Positions 44,785-55,859 of a stretch of DNA of 64,000 nt are shown piece after piece. This stretch comes from Tetragonia tetragonoides (lineage: Eukaryota > Streptophyta > Magnoliopsida > Caryophyllales > Aizoaceae). How positions within the stretch are numbered: position 1 is the stretch's first letter; every line of letters begins with the position of its first letter. The notes beneath the pieces were generated by a model that had not been told where the DNA came from, searched no databases, and was given only the letters and a program-made list of their open reading frames with translations. Position numbers and translations under genes: made by a program. The stretch covers positions 7,784,001 through 7,848,000 of the forward strand of contig CM076147.1 of the NCBI GenBank assembly GCA_038025085.1. The letters are read 5' to 3'.

Positions 44785-46690
44785 TTGAGTTTAGATGAGA
44801 GTCGCATGGTCTTCTTTTTCATGTTACTAGGTGCTCCGTGCTTCCTATTCAGGATAGGGGGTCCGAAGAAGAAAGGAAACCTTGAGAAAAGTTGGGCTCG
44901 ACCTTCGGCAAGGCTGGTTCGTCTGCAACTGTCTACACCACCAGGTTCTCGTTTACCTCCACCACAAACAGCCTCACCATCCATAAATTCGCCATCACTA
45001 CATACCTTTTTCTCCACACCTATAACCCCTCCCGACTTCACAATGCCTAAGACCACTGATGAAAGACTAGATGAGCTCATGAGTGAGCTAGAAAGGGTAC
45101 GACTCAAGGTTGAAGATATAGAGAGAAAAAGAGAAGAGGAGGCAAGGATCCCTTCCGATTCCGATTCTAAGGAGGAGGGGCCAAATGCCATGCTGGCCAA
45201 GATCACCTCTGTGCTTAAGAGTAGCGGCCTGATTTCCAACTACAGTGCCAATGTAGGAAAATTTGACACTAAGATCAAGGGAAAACTTCCGCCAAATTCT
45301 CTATGCCTGAAATACCCACCATCACTAGAGTCGACAATCCGCAGGATCACCTGAAATCCTTCACTACCGCTATGGTGCTAAGGGGAGTCAACAAGAAACT
45401 CTATGCCCATCTGTTTCCCCAGACCCTTGATACACATGCTCGACGGTGGTTCTACACCTTGGATCTGGAAAGCTACCCAACCTGGTCCGATTTTACCCCA
45501 GTTTTCCTGGCTCGATATAAGGACAACGCTACACTCCCCATCACTTTGAGAGAGAACTCGAAATCACCACTCAAGAGAAGAACGAGGGATTCACTAGATT
45601 CCTCCGTCGATGGAAGTCTAAGATAGCTGAAATGGTGGAAAGACCCTCTGAAACTGAAAAAGTTAGGCATTTCATTAAGAACCTGCAACCAGCCTATACG
45701 AACCACCTTCAATATCAGGCCATTGACTCATACCAGCGTCTTTATGACGTTGGCATCCTCATTGAAGATGATCTCACCAAAAACAAAGATCAAGTCACCC
45801 TTAAGCCGTTCACTTATGGGAGAGACAAGAGGACAACTACTGGAGCCTCTTCTGGCGCTCAGGTTAATGAGGTAGCTGCTGTGAATACCTTTGCTGAAAG
45901 AAAGCCACCAAGGGAATTCACCCCTCTCGGTATGACCTTGTCACATGCTCTAGAAAGAATGATCAAAAATAATCTGTTGCAGCCTATCTGACCTACTCCA
46001 GAACCATCTGTTAAGAGTCGCAGCTGGAAAGAGGGAGAATACTGCAAGTACCATCAAGGAAAAGGGCATGACATCGATAACTGTTGGGCTCTTAAACATG
46101 CTATCCAAGATAGAATTGAGAACGGTACCATACCCTTACCAAAACTTGGTCAAGCACCCAGCAACTCAAACAACCCTTTAGGCGCAATCCTATATATTAG
46201 TATTGAAGATGCCTTGGGACTCGAGATTGCCGGAATATATGACAGTGACGAGGAAGACGTATGGGACGTCCAAACCAGATCTCCCGTAGGCGTGGCCCAT
46301 TTGACGCGTTCTGGTCGTCATTATAGGCCCCCAAAAATCTATAGTGACAGGGTCCAACCTCCAGCTGAAGAAGAAGTCGAAGAAATTCCTGCAAAAGACA
46401 AAGAATCTCCTATTACAGGACAACTCAAAAGAATCAAAGCCGATATCTCCATTTGGCAACTCTTAGCCTCGTCCTACGAACATCGACAGGCCATTTTGGA
46501 AGCCTTGTCAAAAGTTTCAGTATCACAGGATATGAGGCCTGACGAGCTGGTCAGTTTCTTGGTAGGGGATAAACCTCAACCGACTATTACCTTCTCCGAC
46601 AACGAGCTACCTCCCGAAGGATCCTCACACAATAATGCCCTATACTTGACTGTATTTGCCACCGCTAAGAGATGGCAATGTCGACGATGA
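44785..46690 (+). pseudogene. Gag and truncated protease of element B
   Basis: MPKTTDERLDEL begins at 45043, with the frame open upstream to 44785, where RIGGPKKKGNLEKSWARPSA is shared with A. Frameshifts lie near 45295 and 45555. Later segments hold the complete knuckle CKYHQGKGHDIDNC and linker ISIWQLLASSYEHRQAILEAL. The frame stops in FLVGDKPQPTITF...YLTVFATAKR: the protease active-site region is deleted and the sequence jumps to the equivalent of A 35670. Confidence 0.85.
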
Positions 46691-47040
46691 AACCTGGAAT
46701 TAGTTGGCTACCTGCAGGAGCTAGAGGAATCAAGTCTGAGTCCCCAAGTTTTGTCAAGTTAGGATCTTAGCTAAATCTTTAGGTTGAGTCTGGAACAGGG
46801 GGTGTTCCCCTTTTTACTTTTCTTTCTAAGTCTAGTTTCTTTTTGACGGGAATTCGAGACCCTCTTCTCTAAAGTCATGTGTGCTTATCTCTTTTTGCAA
46901 ATCAATAAAAATTCCTCTTGCTCATTTCTTTCCTTGTTTAGCTATTGATAAATCCAATAAACACAAAGTTGCATAAATCATTAATTTAAGCAATGTAAAT
47001 AAACTTCGCAAAGCAAGAATGCAGATTATAACTTTTTACA
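46691..47040 (+). other. Intron-like spacer before integrase, element B
   Basis: Non-coding; T-rich and AT-rich, ending TTTTTACAG|GAATTC, a good 3' splice site, after which the integrase linker frame EFEYLNSFNDATPQ begins. Ogre-type elements are known to have an intron before RT, so this may be its remnant. A has lost most of it. Confidence 0.4.
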
Positions 47041-47993
47041 GGAATTCGAGTACCTGAACTCCTTCAACGATGCCACTCCACAAAGAAAAAGCGAGACAGC
47101 CTTTTGCAACAACCTCGACATAGAAATGACCCTGGCTCCATTCGAAGAGGATCCTTGGTACCAATTCGTCTTCAACTACATCACCAAAGGAATATACCCT
47201 CAAGACGCACCACTAACGGGCCATCCGTCTCTTAGCAGCGCAATACTTAAAATACAAGGGGGTTCTGTACAAAAAATCCACAATGGGGTCAACCTCACAT
47301 GCGTGAACTCCGAAGAAGCAGCATGAAATCATCAGTGACCATAGATCCCATTTCAAAGCCGAAACAACCATCCTCCTCAAAAACTACAAAATCCAGCATC
47401 ACAAATCATCCCCTTAATGTCCCCAGACCAATGGCGCAGTAGAAGCCGCCAATAAAAACCACAAGACTATCATTGAAAAAATGATAGAAAACTACAAAGA
47501 TTGGCCCGTAAAACTCTCATTTGCCCTTTGGGGGTATAGGACATCCATAAGATCCTCTACAGGAGCAGTACCTTATTCCCTAGTCTACGAAATGGAAGTG
47601 GTTCTACCCATAGAAGTCCAACTACCCTCCATGCGCATAGCCTTAAAGGGTGAATTTCCTGAAACCCAATGGTTACAAGCCCGCTACGAAGAACTCGTGT
47701 TCACGGATGAAAGACGCCTACGGGCCCTAAACCATTCCCACATGTACCAGCAACGCTTGGCAAGAGCATTCAACAAAAAGGTCCGACCTCAGAATTTAAA
47801 AGAAGGGGACTTAGTTTGGAAGGAATTACGTGCCCCAGTTACCGATCCCAGACGCAAATTTCGATTAAACTGGTCTGGTCCGTTCATCATCAAAGACATT
47901 CTATTAGGAGGTGCAGTTAGACTCATGGATATTGATGGCATCGAGTTCAGTCAGCTCACCAATATGGACCAACTGAAGAAGTGCTACGTCTGA
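47041..47993 (+). pseudogene. Integrase of element B, internally deleted
   Basis: Linker FEEDPWYQFVFNYITKG and zinc-domain start up to NSEEAA, then a jump of about 400 bp relative to A straight to HEIISDHRSHFKAE in the catalytic core (first catalytic Asp lost). VEAANKNHKTIIEK and the C-terminal part are well preserved, ending SQLTNMDQLKKCYV at 47993; the last 170 codons are open. The join has GCA on both sides, a microhomology. Confidence 0.85.
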
Positions 47994-48270
47994 AAAAAAA
48001 TATTTCGAAAATAAAGACGTACACAATTGAACGAACTACACTGGCCTGATTCCACACTGGATACGTAGGTAACCCTTTCGAGGGGCCCGACAAAAATCAA
48101 TCCAAAAATCCATTCAAGTCATTCAAAAAGGGGATAATCTTTATTCAAACTAAACGAATAAGCTTACATTGCAAAAAATTAAAAAAAAAAGTGCAACTAC
48201 GAGGGTTTAAGCTAAACAAATTCTTATTACTTTTTTTTAAAAACTAGACTTGCTTTCTAAGAAAACTACT
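47994..48270 (+). other. Post-integrase block, element B
   Basis: Same block as 36994-37312: GATTCCACACTGGATACGTAGG. No gene. Confidence 0.55.
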
Positions 48271-50458
48271 TTAATCCTTCTCCCCTTTAGAAGACTTCGT
48301 TGAAGAGTTCTTCTTTTAAGGACCCTGGCTTGAGGACGACCTGTGATCGCTTCCTTGAGCTGGGGGCTTACCTCTTTTCAGTACGGGATAGCCTCCCACC
48401 TGAGGTCCTTCCTTTCTTTTCTTACTTCCTGTTCTTGAGCCATACTTAGGCTTTAGTTGGTCACACTCCTCATGACGAAGGGCTCGTCTCGCTTCTCCAT
48501 CACTGCAAGAAAGCCAGTTCAAGTAGGTCTCAGGAACTTGAGTTGGGGCAATCACCCGAGGTACAGTCCAGCGGTCCCGGCTACGCCTGTACTTTCCCCA
48601 ATCCACAGCAAATTCAGTGGTCAAAGCTCTGATAGATGGTTTCGTGGTCTCCTGACGAGGGATAACCTGCTTCAACCCATACTGTCTCATAACCCTAGAA
48701 GGGAAGAAGAAAGTACTCCTGTACAGACCCAATATAGTAGTATGAAGAACAAGATTGTCACAAGCCACTAGGGAAGTTAATCTCCACCAGGTCACATGTT
48801 AGCGGATAACAGGTCCTGCATGGAAAAAGGCATCCCATTCAGTAAGGGACTTTTCAGAATATAGCTATCATATTTTCTGGTGACTCTATTAGCCTTAGAT
48901 GTTCACATAACCAAATTTGAAGCAGCAGGGGTGATGCGTATGCAGAAACGGAACTGATAGAAATACGAAAATGAAAGACTTATTTTGGGGGTTTTTTTCT
49001 GTATTTATGAAAATCAATAAAGATATTAGGATCACCACTTGACTTCCGTAAAGGCAAAGACACCAAGAACACAAGATAAAGATTCCCAAGGTGTCACCAA
49101 CCCGAAGGCATAAAGACAATTACGAAATCAAGCAATGTAGCTGAATTGTTTGTGTTCATTCTCAATAATAATCTGTTCCATTAACTAATAAATATAAATT
49201 TAAATAAAGTAAACTATCCTAAATTAACTAGAAAACCAATTAACAGTAAATAACTAAGAGTCCCACACGACTTGGAGAAACAACTCGCAATTCCTTGGCG
49301 CCCAAGACAACTAGTTCAGCTCTACACTGTAACCTTGATGATCATTTTCGACCATGCTATGATCTGAATTTGAAGAATATCAACACATAACAATTGTAGA
49401 TTACGGTCTTAGCTATCCACAGGATTTTGAATCACCTCGTTCCAATATCAAACGAAGGAGATATCACTAAAATACCGAACTGTTGTAATGATTACCCGAA
49501 ATAGCGAATGTAACTCTTTAAGCACTTTGAACCCGATTTCATACTTTCGACCACTAATATTGCTTGATCATATAGAAGAAGTCGTAAACCCGATCTTCCA
49601 TGTACACTCCATAGAATCTTACTTGTAGTAAGTAATATCGTTGATAACCATAAAACAACATGCTCTATAAACGAACATAATAGAATTAAGATTGAATGTT
49701 CTTTTAATTCACCTTGAAAATTACCTTCATTATGATTCAATAGCCTTATATAAGTATCATGATCATTACCAAGATCAATGTTATGGCTTATGTGATGTTT
49801 GCCCAGGTTTGGCCTAGATGCTCCCTCATCAATGGGGCTGCTAGAAAAAGCTCCCTGAGGAGAGATTTTCAACCTGTCAAGCCCAATAATAGTCTCCCCT
49901 ACAACCAGATGCAAAGGAGAGTGCCCCCTCAACCATTTGATTCACCACTCGCAACAACGAGGCTCTATCCAAGCTAGGAGAATCTGCATTAACAAACAAT
50001 AGATGGTTCAACAGGCAAAGTACAAGAGCCTATCGGCGGCAACGCCTAAATATCACATCTTTTTCAGAAGAAATAGCGAATTTTTCACAGAGTTGAACCA
50101 AGTCCACATCGACACCAAGAATCATGCTTTTGGCTTCGGCGGATGACAAGCCTAAGGATTTCCTGTACTGATCCTTAAAACTATCTCTCAAATAAGGCAC
50201 AGCTGGGGGGAGAACATCAGGCATATTAGTGATCACAACAAATTCTTCAACTCAAGGGCATAATTCAGAGTTACCAAAACGGAAGACATGCAAGTCGGGG
50301 TCCCAATAATTCAAAGCAGATCGAAGAAGGGGCCACAATGTTTTGGTTGGTCTTAAAGTGAGCAAGGTAGAGACATGGAACGGAGCCAGTTCAAGTTTGT
50401 CTTCTATGGTCAAATTTTTGCACTAGACATCGAACAGGCTTTCAAAGGATTTCACCAT
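48271..50458 (-). pseudogene. Antisense gene 2 of element B, DUF7745-like
   Basis: Starts MVKSFESLFDV at 50458. A TAG follows where A has a Trp codon, then LNYWDPDLHVFRFGNSELCP and PYLRDSFKDQYRKSLGL, which are absent from A. After the insert at 48905-49990 the C-terminal part is open for 160 codons (48795-48316) with LTTEFAVDWGKYRRSRDRW and VPETYLNWLSCSDGEARRAL, a KKRK basic patch, and SSSSQG. The final TAA lies at 48271-48273 after one TAA in the tail. Longer than the copy in A. Confidence 0.6.
48905..49990. other. Unassigned insert in antisense gene 2 of B
   Basis: About 1.1 kb that breaks the antisense frame and has no counterpart in A. I could not define terminal TG/CA, inverted repeats or a target duplication with confidence. 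An open minus frame at 49492-49932 does not look like a known protein. About 30 bp resemble 12410-12440. Confidence 0.35.
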
Positions 50459-51014
50459 GATAGAAGATTTGGGAAATTTGAAAGAGCTAAAGTCTGAAAT
50501 GTGGTATAACATCAAGCATCCCGTAAATCGTATTTATTGGCAAAAACGCAGGCCAAAAGAAGTCAGAAAACCACGAAAAGCCCCAAACCAGAGCCGTCAG
50601 CAGCTCTGGTCAGGGGCGGCCCTGACCCTGTCCCAGTCAGCTTTTCCTCTTTTTCCAGCCCGCTCACTTGGTCTATTCAGCTCGATTTAAGCCCAGTTTT
50701 GATACACAAGACTGAGTTACAAAGCCCGAGACTCTCTTAGTTTTACCTTTTCTATTTTCTTTTTATTATTATTATTATTATTTTCATTTTTTTAGGGGGT
50801 ATAATATGTGTAATTTTTGTTTTTTCTTGCAATTTTTACCTTTTTTCTTATTTTATTCTCTAAATTGTGGCCTACTCTTTGCTGCATAACACATTGCATA
50901 CTTATAGATCAGACAGGCATAATCGAGTCATCATAGCATAACATATCATAAAAATGCATAAAAACAGGAGTTCAAAATCTCAAGGTCAATGTCTACAAAG
51001 AAATCCAACACCGA
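50459..51014. other. Region between antisense genes in B
   Basis: Counterpart of 40650-41240: decayed GC palindromes near 50590-50625, a TATA-like AATAAATA on minus near 50530, T-rich tract, ATT repeat at 50766-50784. No gene. Confidence 0.45.
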
Positions 51015-51435
51015 TCAACCAGAGTTGTCATCGCCGTTGCTGTTAGCCTCATCATCAACAGACGGCCCCTGACCATAGTTCCCAGTCGAATAATAGAGAG
51101 AAGATCTATAAATGGGCTTGTTGTTGTCAGGCCTCATGTCCCGCCTATCATATGCTGGTCCACGCATGGGGGTACCTGCCGAAAACCCCGCTGCAAAGAA
51201 GCTCTCTGTGGCCTGACTAGCAAAGTCCATAGCCACATCCTGATATGAAGGCCCAGTATAAGGCACATCCCATCCATGGGCGTTCGCCCAACCTCCAGCC
51301 GTGGGAGTAACAATAGGCCTGCTATCATGAGAAGGCTGGAAACCCGCAGGAGAGAACATCTCAGGAATGTACGGTACAGAAGGTCCGGGCGCCTCATCAA
51401 CAGGAGGCCTGGTCACAACTACGGGAGGTGAACGA
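51015..51435 (-). pseudogene. Antisense gene 1 of B, last exon, left part
   Basis: Minus strand, open from the insertion point of C to the stop at 51015-51017: MFSPAGFQPSHDSRPIVTP, VAMDFASQATESFFA, ending NSNGDDNSG. It continues in frame at 63401-63485 once C and one copy of its duplication are removed, so this exon was intact when C arrived. Confidence 0.65.
51431..51435. repeat. Target-site duplication, left, element C
   Basis: AACGA, repeated at 63401-63405. Element A keeps the empty site (GGTGAACGATGAGG near 41670). Confidence 0.92.
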
Positions 51436-51798
51436 TGTGATACCCCAATATTTTCTATAATTATTATATTGATTTATAAATGATTTATAAATAGTTTCAG
51501 AGATTAAATCGTATATTCATTCAAGGATTCGATTTATTCAATTAAGGCCATAATAATATAAATTATTATTATGGGACTTTCATAAATTGCATTTATTAAT
51601 TTTGAGGAGTTTAATTAAAATGTTTTATATGTGAATAAGAATTATTCATATAGTTTTAATTAGTTTTAATTTGTTATTTAAATCTGAAAATTATTAAATA
51701 AATTCCTAAACCTAATAGTATTTGACTTGGGTTGACTGAGGGCCTATATAAGGAAAAGGTGAGGCAATTCATCAGTTTTGCAAACTGAGCCAAAACCC

Positions 51799-51846
<48 letters not shown>

Positions 51847-54031
51847 CGCCGGCTCTCTCCTCTCTCTCACCTCAGCCGTGCACCTCACCGGAGAACCACC
51901 GGACCGTCACCCCTCTTCTCGGCAGTAAGCCTCTCTCCTTCTCCCTCTCTTTTTCTCTTTCTTTTCCCCTTTCTCTTTCTCCTAGCGTCGCGACCCCTCC
52001 CTCTCTTGTTCGCCGTCGCGCCGTCGCAGGGCCACCACGGCACCACCAGGCCGCGCCTGGGTGGTCCTCGGTGATGGCCCAAGCCACGAGACCTAGCCCT
52101 GCTATCTCTCTCTTCTTCTCTCTCGCGTTCTCTCCCTTTCTCCCTTTCACGACTTTCTCTCTCCTCTCTTCGCCGGAGCTCCGGCGACCACCAACACCGG
52201 CCATGGTGGCTAGTGGGTGGTGGTCGTGGTGTTGGGTCGGGTTATGGGTCCCATGCATGGGTACCCGTGACCTAGACCTAGTTTTGAAGTTAGGGTTTCG
52301 TTTTTATATTTTTCGTAATTATTAATTCGATTTTCAATATTTTCGATTTAATATTTTTATTTTTCTGCACTCGTTTGGAACCCGAATTCAGATTTTCAAA
52401 AGCCTAGATTGGTTGAAATAAATCAAGAAATTTAATACAAATATCAGATTAATATTTCGTTACTGTTTGGATTTTCGTATTTAATAAATTCAGTTTCTGT
52501 AATTGTTTTTAATTAGGACCTAACGAGCAAGCGTGATAATCTTTGTACGTGGAGCTTACGTACTGTTTGGTAGCGTTTTAGTGGTAAGCGCTCATGCCTA
52601 CCTTCTTTCAAAGCCCCAACAAAACTATTTTGATGTGTTATGTGCTAATTGGAAATTTGTTGTGAATTTAATATGCAAAGCATGATTAAATTATATCATC
52701 GTTATTATGAAGTTATTAAGTATGATTCACTGCTGTAAATATGAATTATAATTAGCATCTTTATGTTAGCATGTTTTGGGAATTAATTAGTCCATATGAT
52801 GATTATTGGACAATTGTTGAATAGCGAATTATTAATATTATTATGCTATTAATTATATGCTAATTGGTATGGGTATTATTGAGTGCTAGTGAGCACCTAT
52901 ATATTATCGTTGAATGTCTTTGATGATTTGTGAATTTTTGGATATCACATTACCCGGCCGAAGTGCTGCCGAAATTGTACTAGACATTACTTGTCATCCT
53001 TATTGAATTATCGTCGTTATTGAATTAAAGCATGTTTAATTCTCATCGTATTGAATTATCATTATTGTCGTTATTTAATATTCATTGTCAAGAGCATGAA
53101 ATGAATTAGTAAGTCGTGGTCTCGTAGTACCACTTATGTCAACCACTGCAAATTATGTGAAGACTCCTAATGGATCCCTAGGAGTAGTCGAGCAATCGGG
53201 ATTACACCTAATGGTGTAGTTCAAGGGATGAGTGATTCCCAAGTTACTTATGGACACCTCGCAGTGTGTCTGGGATGGATCATTCCCCATTTATTAAGTC
53301 CTCTAGGCTCGTATAATTGTACTAGAGGTAGTGTGCACACTAGAGTCATTAAGTCCATGGCGTGATTGTATCTTCGATGAACAGAATGGGTAATCGCTGT
53401 TCTATTCTCTCTCTTAGATCTCTCCAATCAAGACGAATTGTCTATGTCGTATTTCGTGTGATCACTATACAAGAATTGCATATAAAAGAATCTCGTTGTG
53501 CGTATGCTTGATTATATGCTTATGTGCGTATGCAAATGAATTTCAATGATTCTTCTAAAACCTCAGGTAAGGTTTGCGAAATGTATTTACTGGGTACGGA
53601 TGACGTTTATTCAGTTTATCTGATTTTTTGTTTATCTTTTGTTTCTTTTCTTTTCTTCTGTATTTTGTTTCCGTCACGGAAACCAAAATGCAGGTTTAGT
53701 TGATTGAGGACGTACAGCTTGGAAGGTAGAGTTGGCGTCGATTTTTAGAATTGTTTTTATTTAGTTTAGATCGTTGGGATTTTTATTTGATTTAGCCCTT
53801 TGAAGGCAAGTTGTAATAAATTTGGTTTAATGGTTTTAGCTCACTATATAGACAACTCTGATATTAACTGTTTAGTTTGTTTAGTTCCTTAGTAAGCTCC
53901 TTTTGATGCCTAGTCTTTCTTTCTGCTTAGCATTTACTCCTTAGTGATAAATGTTGCTTGGGTTCGGGACGGTTCATGTATAATGACATCGATAGTTCCC
54001 AAGAAATCGTTGTGAATTCGGGGATGTTACA
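51436..54031 (+). repeat. 5' LTR of element C
   Basis: TGTGATACCCC to GATGTTACA. TATATAAGG at 51745-51753, (CT)n at 51802-51843. It lacks 19 bp present in the 3' LTR near 62509-62528. Intron-like segment at 53567-53693. Open frames on both strands around 51778-52325 come from CT-rich and GC-rich leader and are not genes. Confidence 0.95.
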
Positions 54032-54033
54032 AA

Positions 54034-54046
54034 TGGTATAAGAGCC
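54034..54046 (+). other. Primer binding site, element C
   Basis: TGGTATAAGAGCC, one change from the standard TGGTATCAGAGCC. Confidence 0.88.
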
Positions 54047-54224
54047 CTAGGTTTAAAAAGGTTGCTTAAGATTAATCAACGAATTAATAAAGAATAGTTT
54101 CATTTTGGCGAAAATAAAATATAGTTAAAGCCGTTGAGCGTAGTAGTCCTAGAAGATAGGAATTATTTGAAATCACTTTGCTTGTGATTTATAATGCTCT
54201 CATTGTTTGATTGTCTACCTGTAG

Positions 54225-55163
54225 ATGGTAAGGACAAGAAAGACCGCGTGAATGACGACCGCACACCTACGGGCACGTGCCCTAGCACATCGTGCACCAT
54301 CTGCAAAATATGTAGCTTCATCGGATAGCGAGTCGACAGGAAACGACGCGAACGTACGCCGCGAACCCGCGGAAGACCGTGCCGCGCACGTGATCGTCGC
54401 ACGCGACGAGGCCGCACGCCCCGCGCCGATTCCCGCACCTATAGTCGCGCCTGTACCTGCCCCAGTTGCCGCACCTGCTGCATGCGTGGAGGAAGAGGAA
54501 GATCCCTCCGAACATACAGCGCCGGAAGAGCATGATGACATGCCAGAATTGGAAGATACTAGTGCCGAGAGCGACAACAACATTGCGCCTACTCGTGCAC
54601 CTACTATCGCACCTACTTCTACTGCAAATTCTTCTCCTCCTGTGGAGCCATTCTTTGCTATTGATGCTGAGCTTGAGGATATATGTATCTACATACGACG
54701 TGCTTACACTAAGATCGAGCGTTATCAGTACGAGAATCGCATGAGTCTACATGAAGGCTTATGGGTAGAGCTACTGTTGGCTGGTCTGCCTAACATCCAT
54801 CCTTGGATGGGACTCAAGGAGAAGTACGTCGACGTAGTCTCCAAGAGTGGTCACTTGCACGAGAAGAAGTACGGAGAAGGTACGAGATGGTCTCTTTGCT
54901 TTAGAGGCGTCGCAGCTGAGTTATGCCTATCCGAGTTCGAGTGGAAGGTGAACCACGTGCTAGTGCCTGCGCCGAAAGGTATGTGCGAGTATTGCTGGAC
55001 CAAGAAACGCAAGCATGCGGATGATTTTAGGAAGTGTTTCATGCCCCATAAATTCGGTGGATACGCTTATCCATACACGCCCTGCAAAGAGGTGAAGCCT
55101 AGGAGGAAGGACGATCATGACGAGTCCCCTAGAGCGAAGAAAACGTGTGCTAGTGTCAAGTAG
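54225..55163 (+). pseudogene. ORF0 of element C, extra ORF upstream of gag
   Basis: The start MVRTRKTA matches D and is followed by TGA at codon 9; the frame is then open for 303 codons from 54252. The N-terminal half is Ala/Pro/Glu-rich and very different from D. From EPFFAIDAELED onward it matches D closely: RRAYTKIERYQYENR, LLAGLPNIHPWMGLK, CEYCWTKKRKHADDF, YAYPYTPCKEVKPRRK. Conservation of the C-terminal half against a variable acidic N-terminus suggests a real protein in active relatives. No known domain that I recognise. Confidence 0.65.
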
Positions 55164-55859
55164 AACTAGATTATTTCCTTATTAGTTTTACTTGAGTTTT
55201 ATTGAACTTTAGCTATTGTGATGGCCCTGCGTGGTCAATTTTGATGTTGGTGTAGTTGCATAGGCAACAAATATTTATGACTATTATTTACTTGCAATTT
55301 GTCTCATTGCAAGACTACTTCATTTGATTATATGATGTCGTTGAGAATTTGTTTTATATGATCGTTTTAGCACATAATTGTATGGTTGACTCATAGCTTC
55401 GTAATGCTATCTCGTATTGCCTAGACATGATGGGAAATCCATGTCGGAATTATGGCAAAATTTTCATTGAGCATGATCATATTAATTGTGAGCCAAAGGC
55501 TAAGCATGTATTGTATGCAATCAAATGTCATTGTTTATTTCCCTACTAAAATAGTATGGAGCCTCGATGTGTGAATTGTGAATGTCATTGCTTATCAATC
55601 ATGTGAGACCAATGTGTCTACTTTGTTATTGCATATCGAACTATTATGCATGGGAACTGAGAACATTCAAAGCAAGTATGTTGCTTAGACCTACAATGTA
55701 AGGTCGATCATTGAAACTTATATGCTATCTGCTAAATGTCAAGAGATTGGTTTCAATTACAACCTATATCTCTCAATTAGACCTCAATTTGGGTCGAATG
55801 TGCCAATTTTGCTGAAATGGTGACCAACCATTGCTCTTTTATGTCTCAGATTTCTTATA
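55164..55859 (+). other. ORF0-gag spacer of element C
   Basis: About 700 bp, no open frame, homologous to 5652-6341. Confidence 0.6.

Noticed and set aside
51872..52258. Minus-strand frame of 128 codons in the C 5' LTR (and 61216-61602 in the 3' LTR)
   Set aside because: Arises from the CT- and GC-rich leader; very Arg/Glu/Gly-rich, not conserved in D.
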